DNA of 64,000 nucleotides from JAXLRU01 sp046330935 (GTDB taxonomy: Bacteria; Actinomycetota; Actinomycetes; Actinomycetales; Kineosporiaceae), in contig JAXLRU010000005.1 in assembly GCA_046330935.1 (NCBI GenBank), positions 310,001-374,000 on the forward strand, written 5' to 3'. Of the stretch, positions 17,938 to 26,952 are shown piece after piece (the first letter of the stretch is position 1; each line of letters starts with the position of its first letter). The notes under the pieces are model-generated. The model did not search any database and had not been told where the DNA came from. It saw nothing but the letters and a program-made list of their open reading frames with translations. A program made the translations under genes and the position numbers.

Positions 17938-19514
17938 CGCCAGGCCCGGGACCGGTAGGAGCGGTCCTTGCCGAGGACGCGCTCGGCGGCCAGCCGCCCG
18001 GACACGAGCACCATGGGGACGCCGACGCCGGGCTGGGTACCCGACCCGGTGAAGACGACGTTCTCGCCCCACAGGTTGCCGGGGCGGAACGGGCCGGTCT
18101 GGCCGAAGGAGTGCGACGCGGCGAACGGCGCCCCTCGCTCCATGCCGCGCTCGGCCCAGTCGAGCGGGGTGGTGACGTGCTCGACCTCGATGGCGTCGGC
18201 GAAGCCGGGGTAGCCGCGCGCCTCCAGCGTCTCCATCACGTGCTCGCGGTAGAGCGGGGCGAGGCGCTTCCAGTCGAGGTCGGCGTCGAGGTTCGGCGTG
18301 GGGAACAGCACGTAGTGGATGTGCCGGCCGTCGGGGGCGAGCGTCGGGTCGCCCACGGTGGGCCGGGTCACGAGCACCGACGGGTCGCTCATCAGGCGTC
18401 CGGAGAGCAGCTCGTCGAACACCTCCCGCCACGTGGTGCCGAAGTGGATGTTGTGGTGGGCCGGGGGGCCGCCCGTCGCCATGACCGGGTCCTCCCAGGC
18501 GCGGGTCGTGCCCGCGAGGAGCAGGTAGCACGAGGGGGAGTAGTCCAGGCGCTTGACCCGGCGCGGGGTGCGCCCGAGCAGCTCGCGGTGGGCGACGGGC
18601 AGGTCGGGGTTGAGGACGACGACGTCGCAGGCGATCCGCTCGCCGTCGGCGGTGTGCACGGCGGTGGCCCGGCCGCCAGAGTGCTCGACGCGCGTGACGG
18701 TGGTGTTGTAGCGGATCTCGACGCCGTGCTTCTCCGCGGCGGCGGCCATCGCCTGGGGGACCGCGGCCATGCCGCCGACGGGGAAGAACACCCCGGCCAC
18801 GGAGTCCATGTAGGCGATGACGGCGTACAACGCGAGTGCCTGGTACGGCGAGAGCCCGGCGTACATGGCCTGGAACGAGTACAGCCGCTGGGTGCGGGGG
18901 TCCTTGAGGTACTGCTCGACCTTGGGGGCCAGCCGCCGGAAGCCGCCGATGGCGGCGAGCTTGGCGAGGTTGGGGGTCAGCAGGTCGGCGGGGGTGTCGA
19001 TGTTGCGGTCGATGAAGTCCCGCATCTCGTACCGGTAGAGCTTGCTGACGAAGGAGACGTAGCGACGGAAGCCCTCGGCCTCGGCGGGGGAGATGACGCG
19101 GGCGATCTCCTCGGCCATGGCGTCGACGTCGGCGTGCACGTCCAGGCGCGACCCGTCGGCGTAGTGCGCCCGGTAGAGAGGGTGGACCGGGCGAAGCTCC
19201 AGCCAGTCCTCCATGCGCTCGCCGAGGGCGTCGAAGCAGTCGGCGATGAGGTCGGGCATGGTCAGCACCGTGGGGCCCGGGTCGAACCGGTAGGTGCCGG
19301 TGGGGCCGTCGACGGGCAGGACGGCGGCACGCCCGCCCGCGGTGGGCTCGCGCTCCAGCAGCGTGACGGTGCGTCCGGCCCCGGCCAGGCGCATGGCCGC
19401 CGACAGGCCCGCGAGGCCGGCGCCGACGACGACGACGTGCTCGCTCGGGCCGGTGACGGTGCGGACGCGGCCGGGCAGCCAGCCGGCGAGGTCGCTGAGG
19501 GAGGTGCGGGACAT
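17934..19514 (-). CDS. crtI: phytoene desaturase
   Basis: FAD enzyme introducing double bonds into phytoene, normally yielding lycopene in bacterial four-step types. 526 residues. The FAD dinucleotide motif is VVVVGAGLAGLSAAMRLAGAG, with EREPTAGGRA after it and FDPGPTVLTMPDL. The C-terminal FAD signature is GSGTQPGVGVPMVLVSGRLAAERVL. ATG 19514 is preceded by AAGGACGG and lies just after the crtE stop. Step number cannot be read from sequence. Confidence 0.93.
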   Translation of the reverse strand: MSRTSLSDLAGWLPGRVRTVTGPSEHVVVVGAGLAGLSAAMRLAGAGRTVTLLEREPTAGGRAAVLPVDGPTGTYRFDPGPTVLTMPDLIADCFDALGERMEDWLELRPVHPLYRAHYADGSRLDVHADVDAMAEEIARVISPAEAEGFRRYVSFVSKLYRYEMRDFIDRNIDTPADLLTPNLAKLAAIGGFRRLAPKVEQYLKDPRTQRLYSFQAMYAGLSPYQALALYAVIAYMDSVAGVFFPVGGMAAVPQAMAAAAEKHGVEIRYNTTVTRVEHSGGRATAVHTADGERIACDVVVLNPDLPVAHRELLGRTPRRVKRLDYSPSCYLLLAGTTRAWEDPVMATGGPPAHHNIHFGTTWREVFDELLSGRLMSDPSVLVTRPTVGDPTLAPDGRHIHYVLFPTPNLDADLDWKRLAPLYREHVMETLEARGYPGFADAIEVEHVTTPLDWAERGMERGAPFAASHSFGQTGPFRPGNLWGENVVFTGSGTQPGVGVPMVLVSGRLAAERVLGKDRSYRSRAWR

Positions 19515-19515
19515 G

Positions 19516-20631
19516 TCAGGCCGTCCTTGAGGTCGCGACGTCGACGAGGCCGCCGAGCACGTCGGCCGCGACCGGGTCGATCCCCGCCGCGGCGAGGTCG
19601 GCGAGCGCGGCGCGGGAGTCGGCGACGAGGTCGGAGATGAGGGTCTCCACGGCTTCGAGCGCCCCGGTCTCGACGAGCACCTGGCGCAGGGACGCCACGC
19701 CGTCGGCGTCCAGGCCCGGGTCCCCCAGACGGCGGCGGACGATCGCCGCCTGCGCCGGGGTGGCCTGCTCCAGCGCCTTGGCGACGAGCAGGGTGCGCTT
19801 GCCCTCGCGCAGGTCGTCGCCCGCGGGCTTGCCGGTCTGCGCCGGGTCGCCGAAGACGCCGAGGACGTCGTCGCGCAGCTGGAACGCCTCGCCGAGGGGC
19901 AGCCCGTAGCGGGACAGGCCGGCGAGCCGGTCGTCGTCGGCACCCGCGAGCCGCGCCCCGATCAGCAGGGGGTGCTCGACGCTGTACTTGGCGCTCTTGA
20001 ACCGCACGACGGTGCGGGCGCGCTCGGCGGCGCCCTCGCGGCGCTGCTCGGCGACGGCCTGCTCGAGCATGTCGAGGTACTGCCCGCCCATCAGCTGGGT
20101 GCGCATCAGGTCGAACGTGACGCGGCCGCGGGCGAGCACCTCGGGGGCGAGGCCGCAGGAGGTGAACATCTCGTCGGACCACGACAGGCACAGGTCGCCG
20201 GCGAGGATCGCGCCTGCGGCGCCGAACCGCTCGCCGTCGCCCGTCCAGCCGGCGCCGCGGTGCAGCGTCGCGAACCGGCGGTGCACCGCGGGCATCCCTC
20301 GGCGGGTGTCGGAGTCGTCCATCACGTCGTCGTGGATGAGCGCGGCCGCCTGGAACAGTTCGAGGGACGCGGCGGCGGTGGCGATCTCGGGGACGTCGGC
20401 GCCGCCGCAGGCCCGCCACGCCCAGTAGGCGAAAGCGGGGCGCAGGCGCTTGCCGCCGCGGATGAGGTCCGACACGTGGTCGGCCAGCGGCGCGCAGTCG
20501 GGGTGCACCGCCTCCAGCACCTGGGCCTGCCGCGCCATGAAGTCGTCGAGCGCCTTGTGCACCCGCACGCGGAGGTCCTCGACGTCGACCGGGTGGAGGC
20601 GTTCGACCTCGGCGGCGGGGGCTGGGGGCAC
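19516..20631 (-). CDS. crtE: geranylgeranyl diphosphate synthase (polyprenyl synthetase)
   Basis: Elongates allylic diphosphates with IPP to GGPP for the carotenoid pathway. 371 residues. RGGKRLRPAFAYWAW is the IPP-binding block, the first aspartate-rich motif is ALIHDDVMDDSDTRRG and the second is QLRDDVLGVFGD. GTG 20631 is preceded by AGGAG at 7 nt. First gene of the crtEIB operon. The syntenic mycobacterial gene is idsA2 (recalled). Chain length is inferred from the neighbours rather than from the residues before the first motif. Confidence 0.9.
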   Translation of the reverse strand: MPPAPAAEVERLHPVDVEDLRVRVHKALDDFMARQAQVLEAVHPDCAPLADHVSDLIRGGKRLRPAFAYWAWRACGGADVPEIATAAASLELFQAAALIHDDVMDDSDTRRGMPAVHRRFATLHRGAGWTGDGERFGAAGAILAGDLCLSWSDEMFTSCGLAPEVLARGRVTFDLMRTQLMGGQYLDMLEQAVAEQRREGAAERARTVVRFKSAKYSVEHPLLIGARLAGADDDRLAGLSRYGLPLGEAFQLRDDVLGVFGDPAQTGKPAGDDLREGKRTLLVAKALEQATPAQAAIVRRRLGDPGLDADGVASLRQVLVETGALEAVETLISDLVADSRAALADLAAAGIDPVAADVLGGLVDVATSRTA

Positions 20632-20821
20632 GGGGGCGCTCCTCGGAGTCGTCGACGTGGCGTCGCGTCACGGCCGGTGATCGACACGTGGTGCGACGAG
20701 CGTAGGGCGGCGCGACGGCGACGGCACGCCGGAGCAGGGCTCGCCTGAGCGGCCGCGGCGCGCGAGGATCATCACGGGTCCGCCGAGGGCGGCGGGCGGC
20801 GCGAGGCGATGGGGAGTGCCC
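20632..20821. promoter_or_regulatory. divergent region between crtE and SIMPL gene
   Basis: About 190 bp without a gene. It must hold the crtEIB promoter. No convincing palindrome or regulator site was seen by eye. Confidence 0.35.
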
Positions 20822-21469
20822 ATGCAGGAGACGGCGGCGGCACCCGGCGAGGTGTCCGTGGTGGGGGTGGGGACGGCGTCGGGGCACCCCGACGTGGTGC
20901 GGGTACGGCTCGCGGCGACCGTCGTGCGGCCGACGCTCGCGGAGGCGTTGACGGCGTCGGAGGACGCCGCGCGCCGGGTGCGCGCCGAACTGACCCGGTT
21001 CGGGATCACGGGCGAGGACGCCGCGACGAGCGAGCTGAGCGCCCACGCCGAGCAGACGTGGACGGAGCAGCAGGGCTCGCGAGTGGTCGGGTTCCGCGCG
21101 GAGCACGGGCTGGTGGTGACGGTGCGGGACGTCGCCGCCGTGGGGCCGGTGCTCGGCGAGGCGCTGATCGCGGGCGGGGACGACGTCCGGCTGAACGGGG
21201 TGGGGTTCGAGGTCGAGGACCCGTCGGCGCTGCGGGTGACCGCCCGGCACCTGGCTTGGCTGGACGCGCGGGCGCGCGCCGAGCAGCTGGCCGCTCTCGC
21301 GGGTCGGGAGCTGGGGGAGGCGCTGTCGGTGGACGAGCCGGGGGCTTTCGGGGGCGGGGGTCCGTCGCCGAAGCTGGCGCGGGCCATGGCCGCCGGCCCC
21401 GAGATGGGCGTCGAGCCCGGCCGGGTCTCCGTGGAGGTCGCCCTCGCCGTGCGGTGGGCGCTGCGATGA
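20822..21469 (+). CDS. SIMPL domain (DUF541) protein
   Basis: 215 residues. The family N-terminus is visible as VVGVGTASGHPDVVRVRLAATV followed by ALTASEDAARRVRAELTRFGI and the downstream TSELSAHAEQTW. The C-terminus VSVEVALAVRWAL is the last strand of the fold. Most SIMPL proteins are exported; this one has no signal peptide and may be cytoplasmic. ATG 20822 has GGGGAG 5 nt before it. Its 3' end overlaps the next gene by 4 bp. Function of the family is poorly understood. Confidence 0.8.
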   Translation: MQETAAAPGEVSVVGVGTASGHPDVVRVRLAATVVRPTLAEALTASEDAARRVRAELTRFGITGEDAATSELSAHAEQTWTEQQGSRVVGFRAEHGLVVTVRDVAAVGPVLGEALIAGGDDVRLNGVGFEVEDPSALRVTARHLAWLDARARAEQLAALAGRELGEALSVDEPGAFGGGGPSPKLARAMAAGPEMGVEPGRVSVEVALAVRWALR

Positions 21470-22206
21470 GGCGGCGGCGCGAGACCGGCACCGACGAGGC
21501 CGGCGTGAGCGTGCGGGGCTCGGGGGAGCCCGCCCTGACGTTGATCCTCGGGGAGCGCGACTACCTGCGGCGGTGGTCGGCCCTGCACGGCGGCACGCCC
21601 GCGAAGGGCCTGGTCGGGTGGTGGCTGCGGCTGAGCTACCGGTTGGGGCGACCGCTGGCCAGGCTCGGGGTGCGCGCGAACGCCGTCACGGTGGCGGGCC
21701 TGCTCGTCTCGGTCGCCGTGCTCGCACCCGCGGCCGCGGGCGGGCGGTGGGTGCTCCTCGCCGTCCCCGTCGTCGCCCTCGCCGGGCTGCTCGACAACCT
21801 GGACGGCGCCGTCGCCGTCATCACGGGGCGTGCGACGAAGTCGGGGTACGTCCTCGATTCGGTCTGCGACCGGCTCTCCGACGCCGCGTACGCGGCGGCC
21901 CTGTGGGTGGTCGGGGCCCCGGCGTGGGTGGCGGTGAGCGCTGCCGGGCTGGCCTGGTTGCAGGAGTACCTGAGGGCCAGGGCGGGCGCGGCGGGGGTCT
22001 CTGAAGTGGGGGTCGTGTCGGTCTCGGAGCGGCCCACGCGGGTGATCGTGACGGTGATGTTCCTGCTCGGCGCCGGTCTGTACCCGGGGTCCCACGAGCA
22101 GTGGGCGACGGTCGGCGCGGCCACGTGGGCCGCCGTGGGGGTGGTCGGGTTCGTCCAGACCGCGGTGGTGCTCGGACGCCGGCTGCGCGCCGCCGGGCCC
22201 GCCTGA
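21466..22206 (+). CDS. CDP-alcohol phosphatidyltransferase family protein
   Basis: 246 residues with about six hydrophobic helices. The catalytic block reads DNLDGAVAVITGRATKSGYVLDSVCDRLSD: the four metal-binding Asp of the D(x2)DG...G(x3)D(x3)D pattern are present, but the usual AR after DGxx is replaced by AV with the Arg displaced. It transfers an alcohol head group or polyol phosphate from or onto a CDP-linked donor in the membrane. Which lipid is made is unknown. Translationally coupled (ATGA) to the SIMPL gene. Confidence 0.82.
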   Translation: MRRRRETGTDEAGVSVRGSGEPALTLILGERDYLRRWSALHGGTPAKGLVGWWLRLSYRLGRPLARLGVRANAVTVAGLLVSVAVLAPAAAGGRWVLLAVPVVALAGLLDNLDGAVAVITGRATKSGYVLDSVCDRLSDAAYAAALWVVGAPAWVAVSAAGLAWLQEYLRARAGAAGVSEVGVVSVSERPTRVIVTVMFLLGAGLYPGSHEQWATVGAATWAAVGVVGFVQTAVVLGRRLRAAGPA

Positions 22207-22290
22207 ACGGTCAGCACCGGCGCTCCTGCTGACGCCTGTCGCACCTAAGTGTCAGTATGGCCGCGTGAGCTGACGGTTGAGGGGGTGGCG

Positions 22291-23529
22291 GTGGGCGTCG
22301 ACGTGGCCGGCTGGCCGCCGCTGGCGGCCGAGTCCCTGACGTGGGACCCGGCGGAGTCCTACGCGCGCGCCGGGCTTCCGGCGCCCGCCCACCTACCCGG
22401 TCCGTCGACGTACGAGGCGTCGCTGCCGCCGTCCATCGCCGACGTCCCCGTGCCCGCGCCCGCCCAGATGCGCACGGCAGTCGCGGCGGCCACCGACGCG
22501 GTCCTCGCGTTGGACGCCTCGACGACGGTCGACCTCACCGCGCTCGCCGGTGCCCTGCTGCGCTCCGAGTCCGTGGCGTCGTCGAAGATCGAGCAGCTCG
22601 ACGCGACCCAGGCCGACGTGGGGCTGGCGATGCTGCGCGGCGTCCCCGTGCATGCCGCGGCCGCGCAGGTGGCGGCGAACGTGCGGGCGATGACCGAGGC
22701 GGTGGCCCGCGCGTCGCGTCCTGAGCCCTTCTCGCTGGGCGACCTGCTCGCCGTCCACGGCCTGCTGCTGGGCGCCGACCCCTACCTCGGCGGCGAGGCC
22801 GGGCGGTTGCGCGAGGTGCAGAACTGGGTGGGCGGGTCGGAGCGCTCGCCGCACGACGCACTGTTCGTGCCCCCCGCGCCGCACCGCGTGGCGGGGCTGA
22901 TGGCCGACCTCGTGGCCTTCTGCCGCCGCGAGGACCTCCCGCCGCTGGTGCTGACGGCGATCGCCCACGCGCAGCTGGAGACGATCCACCCCTTCACCGA
23001 CGGCAACGGCCGGACCGGCAGGGCGCTCGTCCATGTGCTGCTGCGCCGTGGGGGGCTGGCTACCCGGACCGTGGTGCCGGTGTCGACGGTGCTGCTCGCC
23101 GACGTCGGGGGGTACTTCGACGGGCTCGACGACTACCGCGCGGGGCGGCTGGAGGCGTGGGTGGTGCGGTTCTGCGCCGCCACCACGGTGGCCGCGACGG
23201 CGGGGCAGCGGCTGGCGCTCGAACTCGCCGACGTGCGGCACCGGTGGGTGGAGGCGGCGCGGCCCCGGCGCGGGTCGGTGGTCGCGGCGCTGCTCGACGC
23301 ACTGCTGCGCCAGCCCGTGATCGACGCCGACGTGGCCCGCACGCTCGTGGCCGGGGTCGCCGACGTCGCCGAGAAGAACCTGTACCGCGGGTTGGACCGG
23401 CTCGAGGGGGCCGGGGTGTTGCGCGAGGTCACCGGCGGTGGGCGGAACCGGGTGTGGGTCGCCGTCGACGTGCTCGACCTGCTCGAACGCTTCGAGTCGC
23501 GGCTCGGGCGGCGGCGGGGGAGCTGGTGA
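22291..23529 (+). CDS. Fic-domain protein (AMPylase-like) with C-terminal helix-turn-helix
   Basis: 412 residues. The Fic catalytic motif HPFTDGNGRTGRA begins at about residue 233 and is complete. An N-terminal Fic_N region contains LLRSESVASSKIEQLDA, the class II inhibitory helix, with Gln where Gly/Asn normally follows the Glu. The C-terminal 90 residues look like a winged helix (VARTLVAGVADVAEKNLYRGLDRLEGAGVL). Such proteins AMPylate targets and autoregulate. GTG 22291 has GAGGGG upstream; GTG 22249 and 22285 are alternatives. Its only tie to the RHS island is adjacency. Confidence 0.87.
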   Translation: MGVDVAGWPPLAAESLTWDPAESYARAGLPAPAHLPGPSTYEASLPPSIADVPVPAPAQMRTAVAAATDAVLALDASTTVDLTALAGALLRSESVASSKIEQLDATQADVGLAMLRGVPVHAAAAQVAANVRAMTEAVARASRPEPFSLGDLLAVHGLLLGADPYLGGEAGRLREVQNWVGGSERSPHDALFVPPAPHRVAGLMADLVAFCRREDLPPLVLTAIAHAQLETIHPFTDGNGRTGRALVHVLLRRGGLATRTVVPVSTVLLADVGGYFDGLDDYRAGRLEAWVVRFCAATTVAATAGQRLALELADVRHRWVEAARPRRGSVVAALLDALLRQPVIDADVARTLVAGVADVAEKNLYRGLDRLEGAGVLREVTGGGRNRVWVAVDVLDLLERFESRLGRRRGSW

Positions 23530-23649
23530 GCGAGTACGTGTGGTTTTCCACAGGAAGGCGGCTGGTCGTGGTCTGCTGTCACAGGGATCTGTAAGACTGC
23601 GCGTCGGTTCGGGGTCCATGGGGGGCGCCGGGGGTCTTGGGGGTTGTGG
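23530..23649 (+). promoter_or_regulatory. upstream region of the RHS island
   Basis: 120 bp between the fic stop and the first island gene. It contains GTGGTTTTCCAC, a short inverted repeat that also matches one DnaA-box consensus, and a loose TAAGACT -10-like stretch at about 23592. No firm promoter can be assigned. Confidence 0.3.
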
Positions 23650-25632
23650 GTGCGTTCGCGCCGGTTCGTGTCGTTGTCGGGTGTGGCTGTCGTGGTGGCC
23701 GGCTCGTTGGTGCTCGTCTCGGCTGGGTCGTCGGTGGCGGCGAAGAAGCCGCGGGTGCGTCCGGCGGCGTCAGTGTCGCCGTCGGGTACGGCCTCGGGTG
23801 CTTCGTCGGTGGGGCCGTTGTCGGTGAATGCGGCGTTGGAGCAGGCGAGGGCGTCGGGTGTTGCGGTGGCTGTGGCGTCGTTGACGGATGAGATGTCGAC
23901 GACGGTGGCGGAGCCGAGTGGCTTGTTGACGATGAGTTTGTACGCGGAGCCGCACAACGTTTTGGTGTCGGGGTCGTGGCAGTCGGTTGATCCGCAGGTC
24001 GCGGTTTCGGGTGATGGTCGGGTGCGCCCGAAGGTGTCGGTGTCGGGGTTGTCTTTTTCTGGTGCGGGGTCGGGGGCGGGGTTGGTGCGTGTTCCGACGC
24101 CGGCGGGGGATGTGGATTTTGATTGGCCGCATGTGTTGTCGGCGCCGGTGTTGTCGGGTGATTCGGTGCGGTATGCGGAGGCGCTGACGGGGGTGGATCT
24201 GGTGTTGCGGGCGACCCCGGACGGGTTCGTCTCGGTGTTGGTGGTGAAGACGTCGGCAGCGTTGGCGTTGTTGCGGGATCGGTCGTCGGCGGCGTCGTTC
24301 ACTGTGCGGGGTCCGGCCCAGGTGTTGGAGACGGGCTCGGGTGGGGTGCGGGTGGTGACCACCGCCGGGCGGGTGTTGTTCGAGGCCGGTCAGGGGTTGA
24401 TGTGGGACTCGGCCGGGGATGGGGTTGCTGTGCCGTCGGGGGTGGATGAGGGCAGCGATCGGGGGGTTATCGATCCGTCGTCGGGCCCGTCACGGAGGGA
24501 CCGGGTGGGCGAGGTGCTGGTGTCGGCGATCGCGAACCGGGTGCAGTTGCTGCCTGAGGAGGGGTTCTTCGCGACGGCTCCGGTGCTTCCGGTGTTCATC
24601 GATCCGCCGATGGGGTTGCATCAGACGGGCCGGTTGCTGGTGTCGGATTTCAATGAGGCGTCGTGGGGGTGGACGAATTACTCCCGTGGTGAGGGTGTGG
24701 GTTTGTGCGGGCCGACGGGCAGTTGCAGTCGTGATCGTGACAAGCAGTTCGTGAAGCGCCAGTATTTCCAGTTCGACCGTGCGTACCTGTCGGGTAAGCA
24801 GGTGCAGTCGGCCACGTTCCGGGCGTTCCTCACGCATTCGGTGGCGTGTTCGACGACTGCGACGACGGTGGAGTTGCGCCGGTCGGGGGTGGGAATTTCT
24901 CCGTCGTCGAGGTGGGCGGGGGTGAAGGACCGGGACGCGGGTTTGGTGGCGTCGGCGGCGGTGGGTTCGGCGTATGGGTCGTGCGGGTCGCAGCAGTGGG
25001 TGGAGTGGCCGCCTTCGGGCGTGTCGAACAGCAACCTCACGAAGCTGGTGGCGGATCTCGCGGATGGGCGGATGTCGTCGCTGGCGGTGTATCTGAAGGG
25101 GGATGAGAGGAACTCGGCGGGGTGGCGGCGGTTCCGGCATGACGCGTCGCTGCAGATCACGTATGCGCCCAAGCCGGGGTTACCGTACGACTTGGGGGCG
25201 TGGTGGTCGACGGTGTCGTCGAGTCGCACGTGTGCGTCGTCGAATGCTCCGGCCGTGATTTCGACGTTGACGCCGGTGTTGTCGGCGATCGCCCGGTTGG
25301 ATGTGGCACCGACGGGCAGTTCTGATCAGGGGAAGCTGCGGACGCGTTTCGGGGTGCAGCGGCGGATGTCGGACGGGTCGTGGCCGGAGATCTGGACGCA
25401 GACGGTGCCCTCGTCGGGGACCTACACCACGCATGGGCAGGTGCAGCGGGTGACTGTTCCCGCGGGGAAGCTGGCCGATGGCGGGGTGTACCGGTTGTCG
25501 GCCTTGAACGTGAGCCACACGGATTCGCCGGTGATGGACATCAGTGGCCGCGTCGCCGTGGGGTGCTACTTCCGGGCGTGGTCGGGGACGGTGAAGGCCC
25601 CTGTGGTGGCGCAGGGCGGCGTGTACACGTTG
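23650..25632 (+). pseudogene. secreted DNRLRE/LamG-domain protein, 5' part, split by IS3-family insertion
   Basis: First two-thirds of a secreted protein commonly found ahead of RHS proteins in actinobacteria. The Sec signal peptide is RRFVSLSGVAVVVAGSLVLV followed by AGSSVAA. A DNRLRE-like beta domain lies around residues 310-480 (LVSDFNEASWGWTNYSRG ... KQYFQFDRAYLSGKQVQSA). The frame is continuous to TTG at 25630-25632, where the IS begins; the present reading frame then runs 30 codons into the IS. Joining base 25632 to 26953 restores an uninterrupted ~1,240-residue protein. Start GTG 23650 or TTG 23644. Confidence 0.8.
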
Positions 25633-25684
25633 TGTTCCGTACCGGGTCTGATGGAGGCTCTCAATCCACGCGAGGATGAGAGCT

Positions 25685-26002
25685 ATGGCTGCACCGAGGA
25701 AGTATCCGGACGAGCTGCGTGAGCGGGCGATCCGGTTGGCGTTGGAGGCTCGGCGTGATCCGGCCAGCAGGGCTGGGGCGTGCAAGCGGATCGGGGGCCA
25801 GTTGGGCATCAACCCTGAGACGTTGCGGGGTTGGGTGACCCAGGCGGAGGTCGATGAGGGGGACCGCCCGGGGGTGACGTCGAGCGATGCGTCGCGGATC
25901 GCGGAACTGGAGCGCGAGGTCCGGGAGCTGCGCCGCGCGAATGCGATCTTGAAGAGTGCTTCGGCTTTCTTCGCGGCGGAGCTCGACCGCCCACAGCGGT
26001 GA
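25685..26002 (+). CDS. IS3-family transposase OrfA (helix-turn-helix protein)
   Basis: 105 residues. The N-terminal helix-turn-helix opens APRKYPDELRERAIRLALEA and contains KRIGGQLGINPETLRGWV; a leucine-zipper-like C-terminus follows (RIAELEREVRELRRANAILKSA). OrfA binds the inverted repeats and pairs with OrfB. Its stop overlaps GTG 25999 of orfB, so coupling or programmed -1 frameshifting can give the OrfAB transposase; no obvious A-run slippery site is present. Confidence 0.9.
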   Translation: MAAPRKYPDELRERAIRLALEARRDPASRAGACKRIGGQLGINPETLRGWVTQAEVDEGDRPGVTSSDASRIAELEREVRELRRANAILKSASAFFAAELDRPQR

Positions 26003-26934
26003 TCGTCGACTACATCGACGCGAACAAGGTCGAGTTCGGGGTCGAGCCCATCTGCACGGTGTTGACCGACGCCGAGGTGCAGATGGCCCCGAGCACGTAC
26101 TACGCCGCCCGCGCCCGTCCGCCCTCGGCCAGGGCGGTCCGGGACGCGGCCACGACCGGGGTGATCCAGGCGCTGCACGGCGCCAACTACGGCGTGTACG
26201 GGGTCCGCAAGGTCCACGCCGAGCTCTCCCGGCAGGGGCATGCCGTGGCGCGCTGCACGGTGGCCAGGCTGATGCGGGCGGCGGGTTTGCGGGGGGTGAG
26301 CAGGGCGAAGGGTCCTCGCACGACGATCCCCGCCAGCGGCCCGGACACTCGCCCTGACCTGGTCGCCCGTGCGTTCACCGCCAGGGGTCCCGGGCAGCTG
26401 TGGGTTGCTGACATCACCTACTGCCGCACCTTCTCCGGCTGGGTCTACGCCGCGTTCGTCACCGACGTGTTCTCCCGGCGGGTCGTGGGCTGGCAACTGT
26501 CCACCAGCCTGCGCACCGACCTCGCGTTGGACGCCCTGGAGATGGGCCTGTGGCAGCACCAGCGCGCCGGTCGCGACACCACTGGTCTGATCCATCACTC
26601 GGACAAGGGCGTCCAATACGTCGCGGTGCGCTACACCCAACGCCTTGCCGAGGCCGGCGCCGTGGCCTCGGTCGGGTCCACCGGTGATTCCTACGACAAC
26701 GCCCTGGCCGAGGCGTTCAACTCGCTGTTCAAGGCCGAGCTGCTGCGCAACCGGGGGCCCTGGAAGGGCATCGACGACCTCGAGATCGCTGTCGCCGAGT
26801 ACATCGACTGGTTCAACCACCGACGACTCCACGGCCAACTCGGGCACCTCCCACCAGCCGAGTACGAGGCCAACCACTACCGTGATCAACCAGCCCCGAC
26901 ACCCGTCGAGGCGTCAGAACCGAGCCTCCACTGA
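25999..26934 (+). CDS. IS3-family transposase OrfB (DDE integrase core)
   Basis: 311 residues. HTH_21-like segment YGVYGVRKVHAELSRQG precedes the rve core. The DDE triad is visible as Asp in WVADITYC, Asp in LIHHSDKGVQY and Glu in DNALAEAFNSLFKAE, followed by WFNHRRLHGQLGHLPPAEYE. All catalytic residues are intact, so the element may be active. Start GTG 25999 overlaps the orfA stop. Confidence 0.93.
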   Translation: MIVDYIDANKVEFGVEPICTVLTDAEVQMAPSTYYAARARPPSARAVRDAATTGVIQALHGANYGVYGVRKVHAELSRQGHAVARCTVARLMRAAGLRGVSRAKGPRTTIPASGPDTRPDLVARAFTARGPGQLWVADITYCRTFSGWVYAAFVTDVFSRRVVGWQLSTSLRTDLALDALEMGLWQHQRAGRDTTGLIHHSDKGVQYVAVRYTQRLAEAGAVASVGSTGDSYDNALAEAFNSLFKAELLRNRGPWKGIDDLEIAVAEYIDWFNHRRLHGQLGHLPPAEYEANHYRDQPAPTPVEASEPSLH

Positions 26935-26952
26935 ACCCGGTACGGAACATTG

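Larger units (their letters stand above)
25633..26949 (+). mobile_element. IS3-family insertion sequence, complete, 1317 bp
   Basis: Terminal inverted repeats begin TGTTCCGTACCGGGT at 25633 and end with the matching complement at 26949; over the outer 28 bp only a few positions differ. The target duplication is 3 bp, TTG at 25630-25632 and 26950-26952. It contains orfA and orfB in the usual IS3 arrangement. It interrupts the LamG-domain gene in the same orientation. Confidence 0.92.

Noticed and set aside
18111..19640. 509-codon plus-strand frame over crtI/crtE
   Set aside because: Shadow of the carotenoid genes; Gly/Val/Arg-rich without motifs.
23540..23552. GTGGTTTTCCACA resembling a DnaA box
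   Set aside because: A single match without a cluster, dnaA or dnaN nearby; not an origin.
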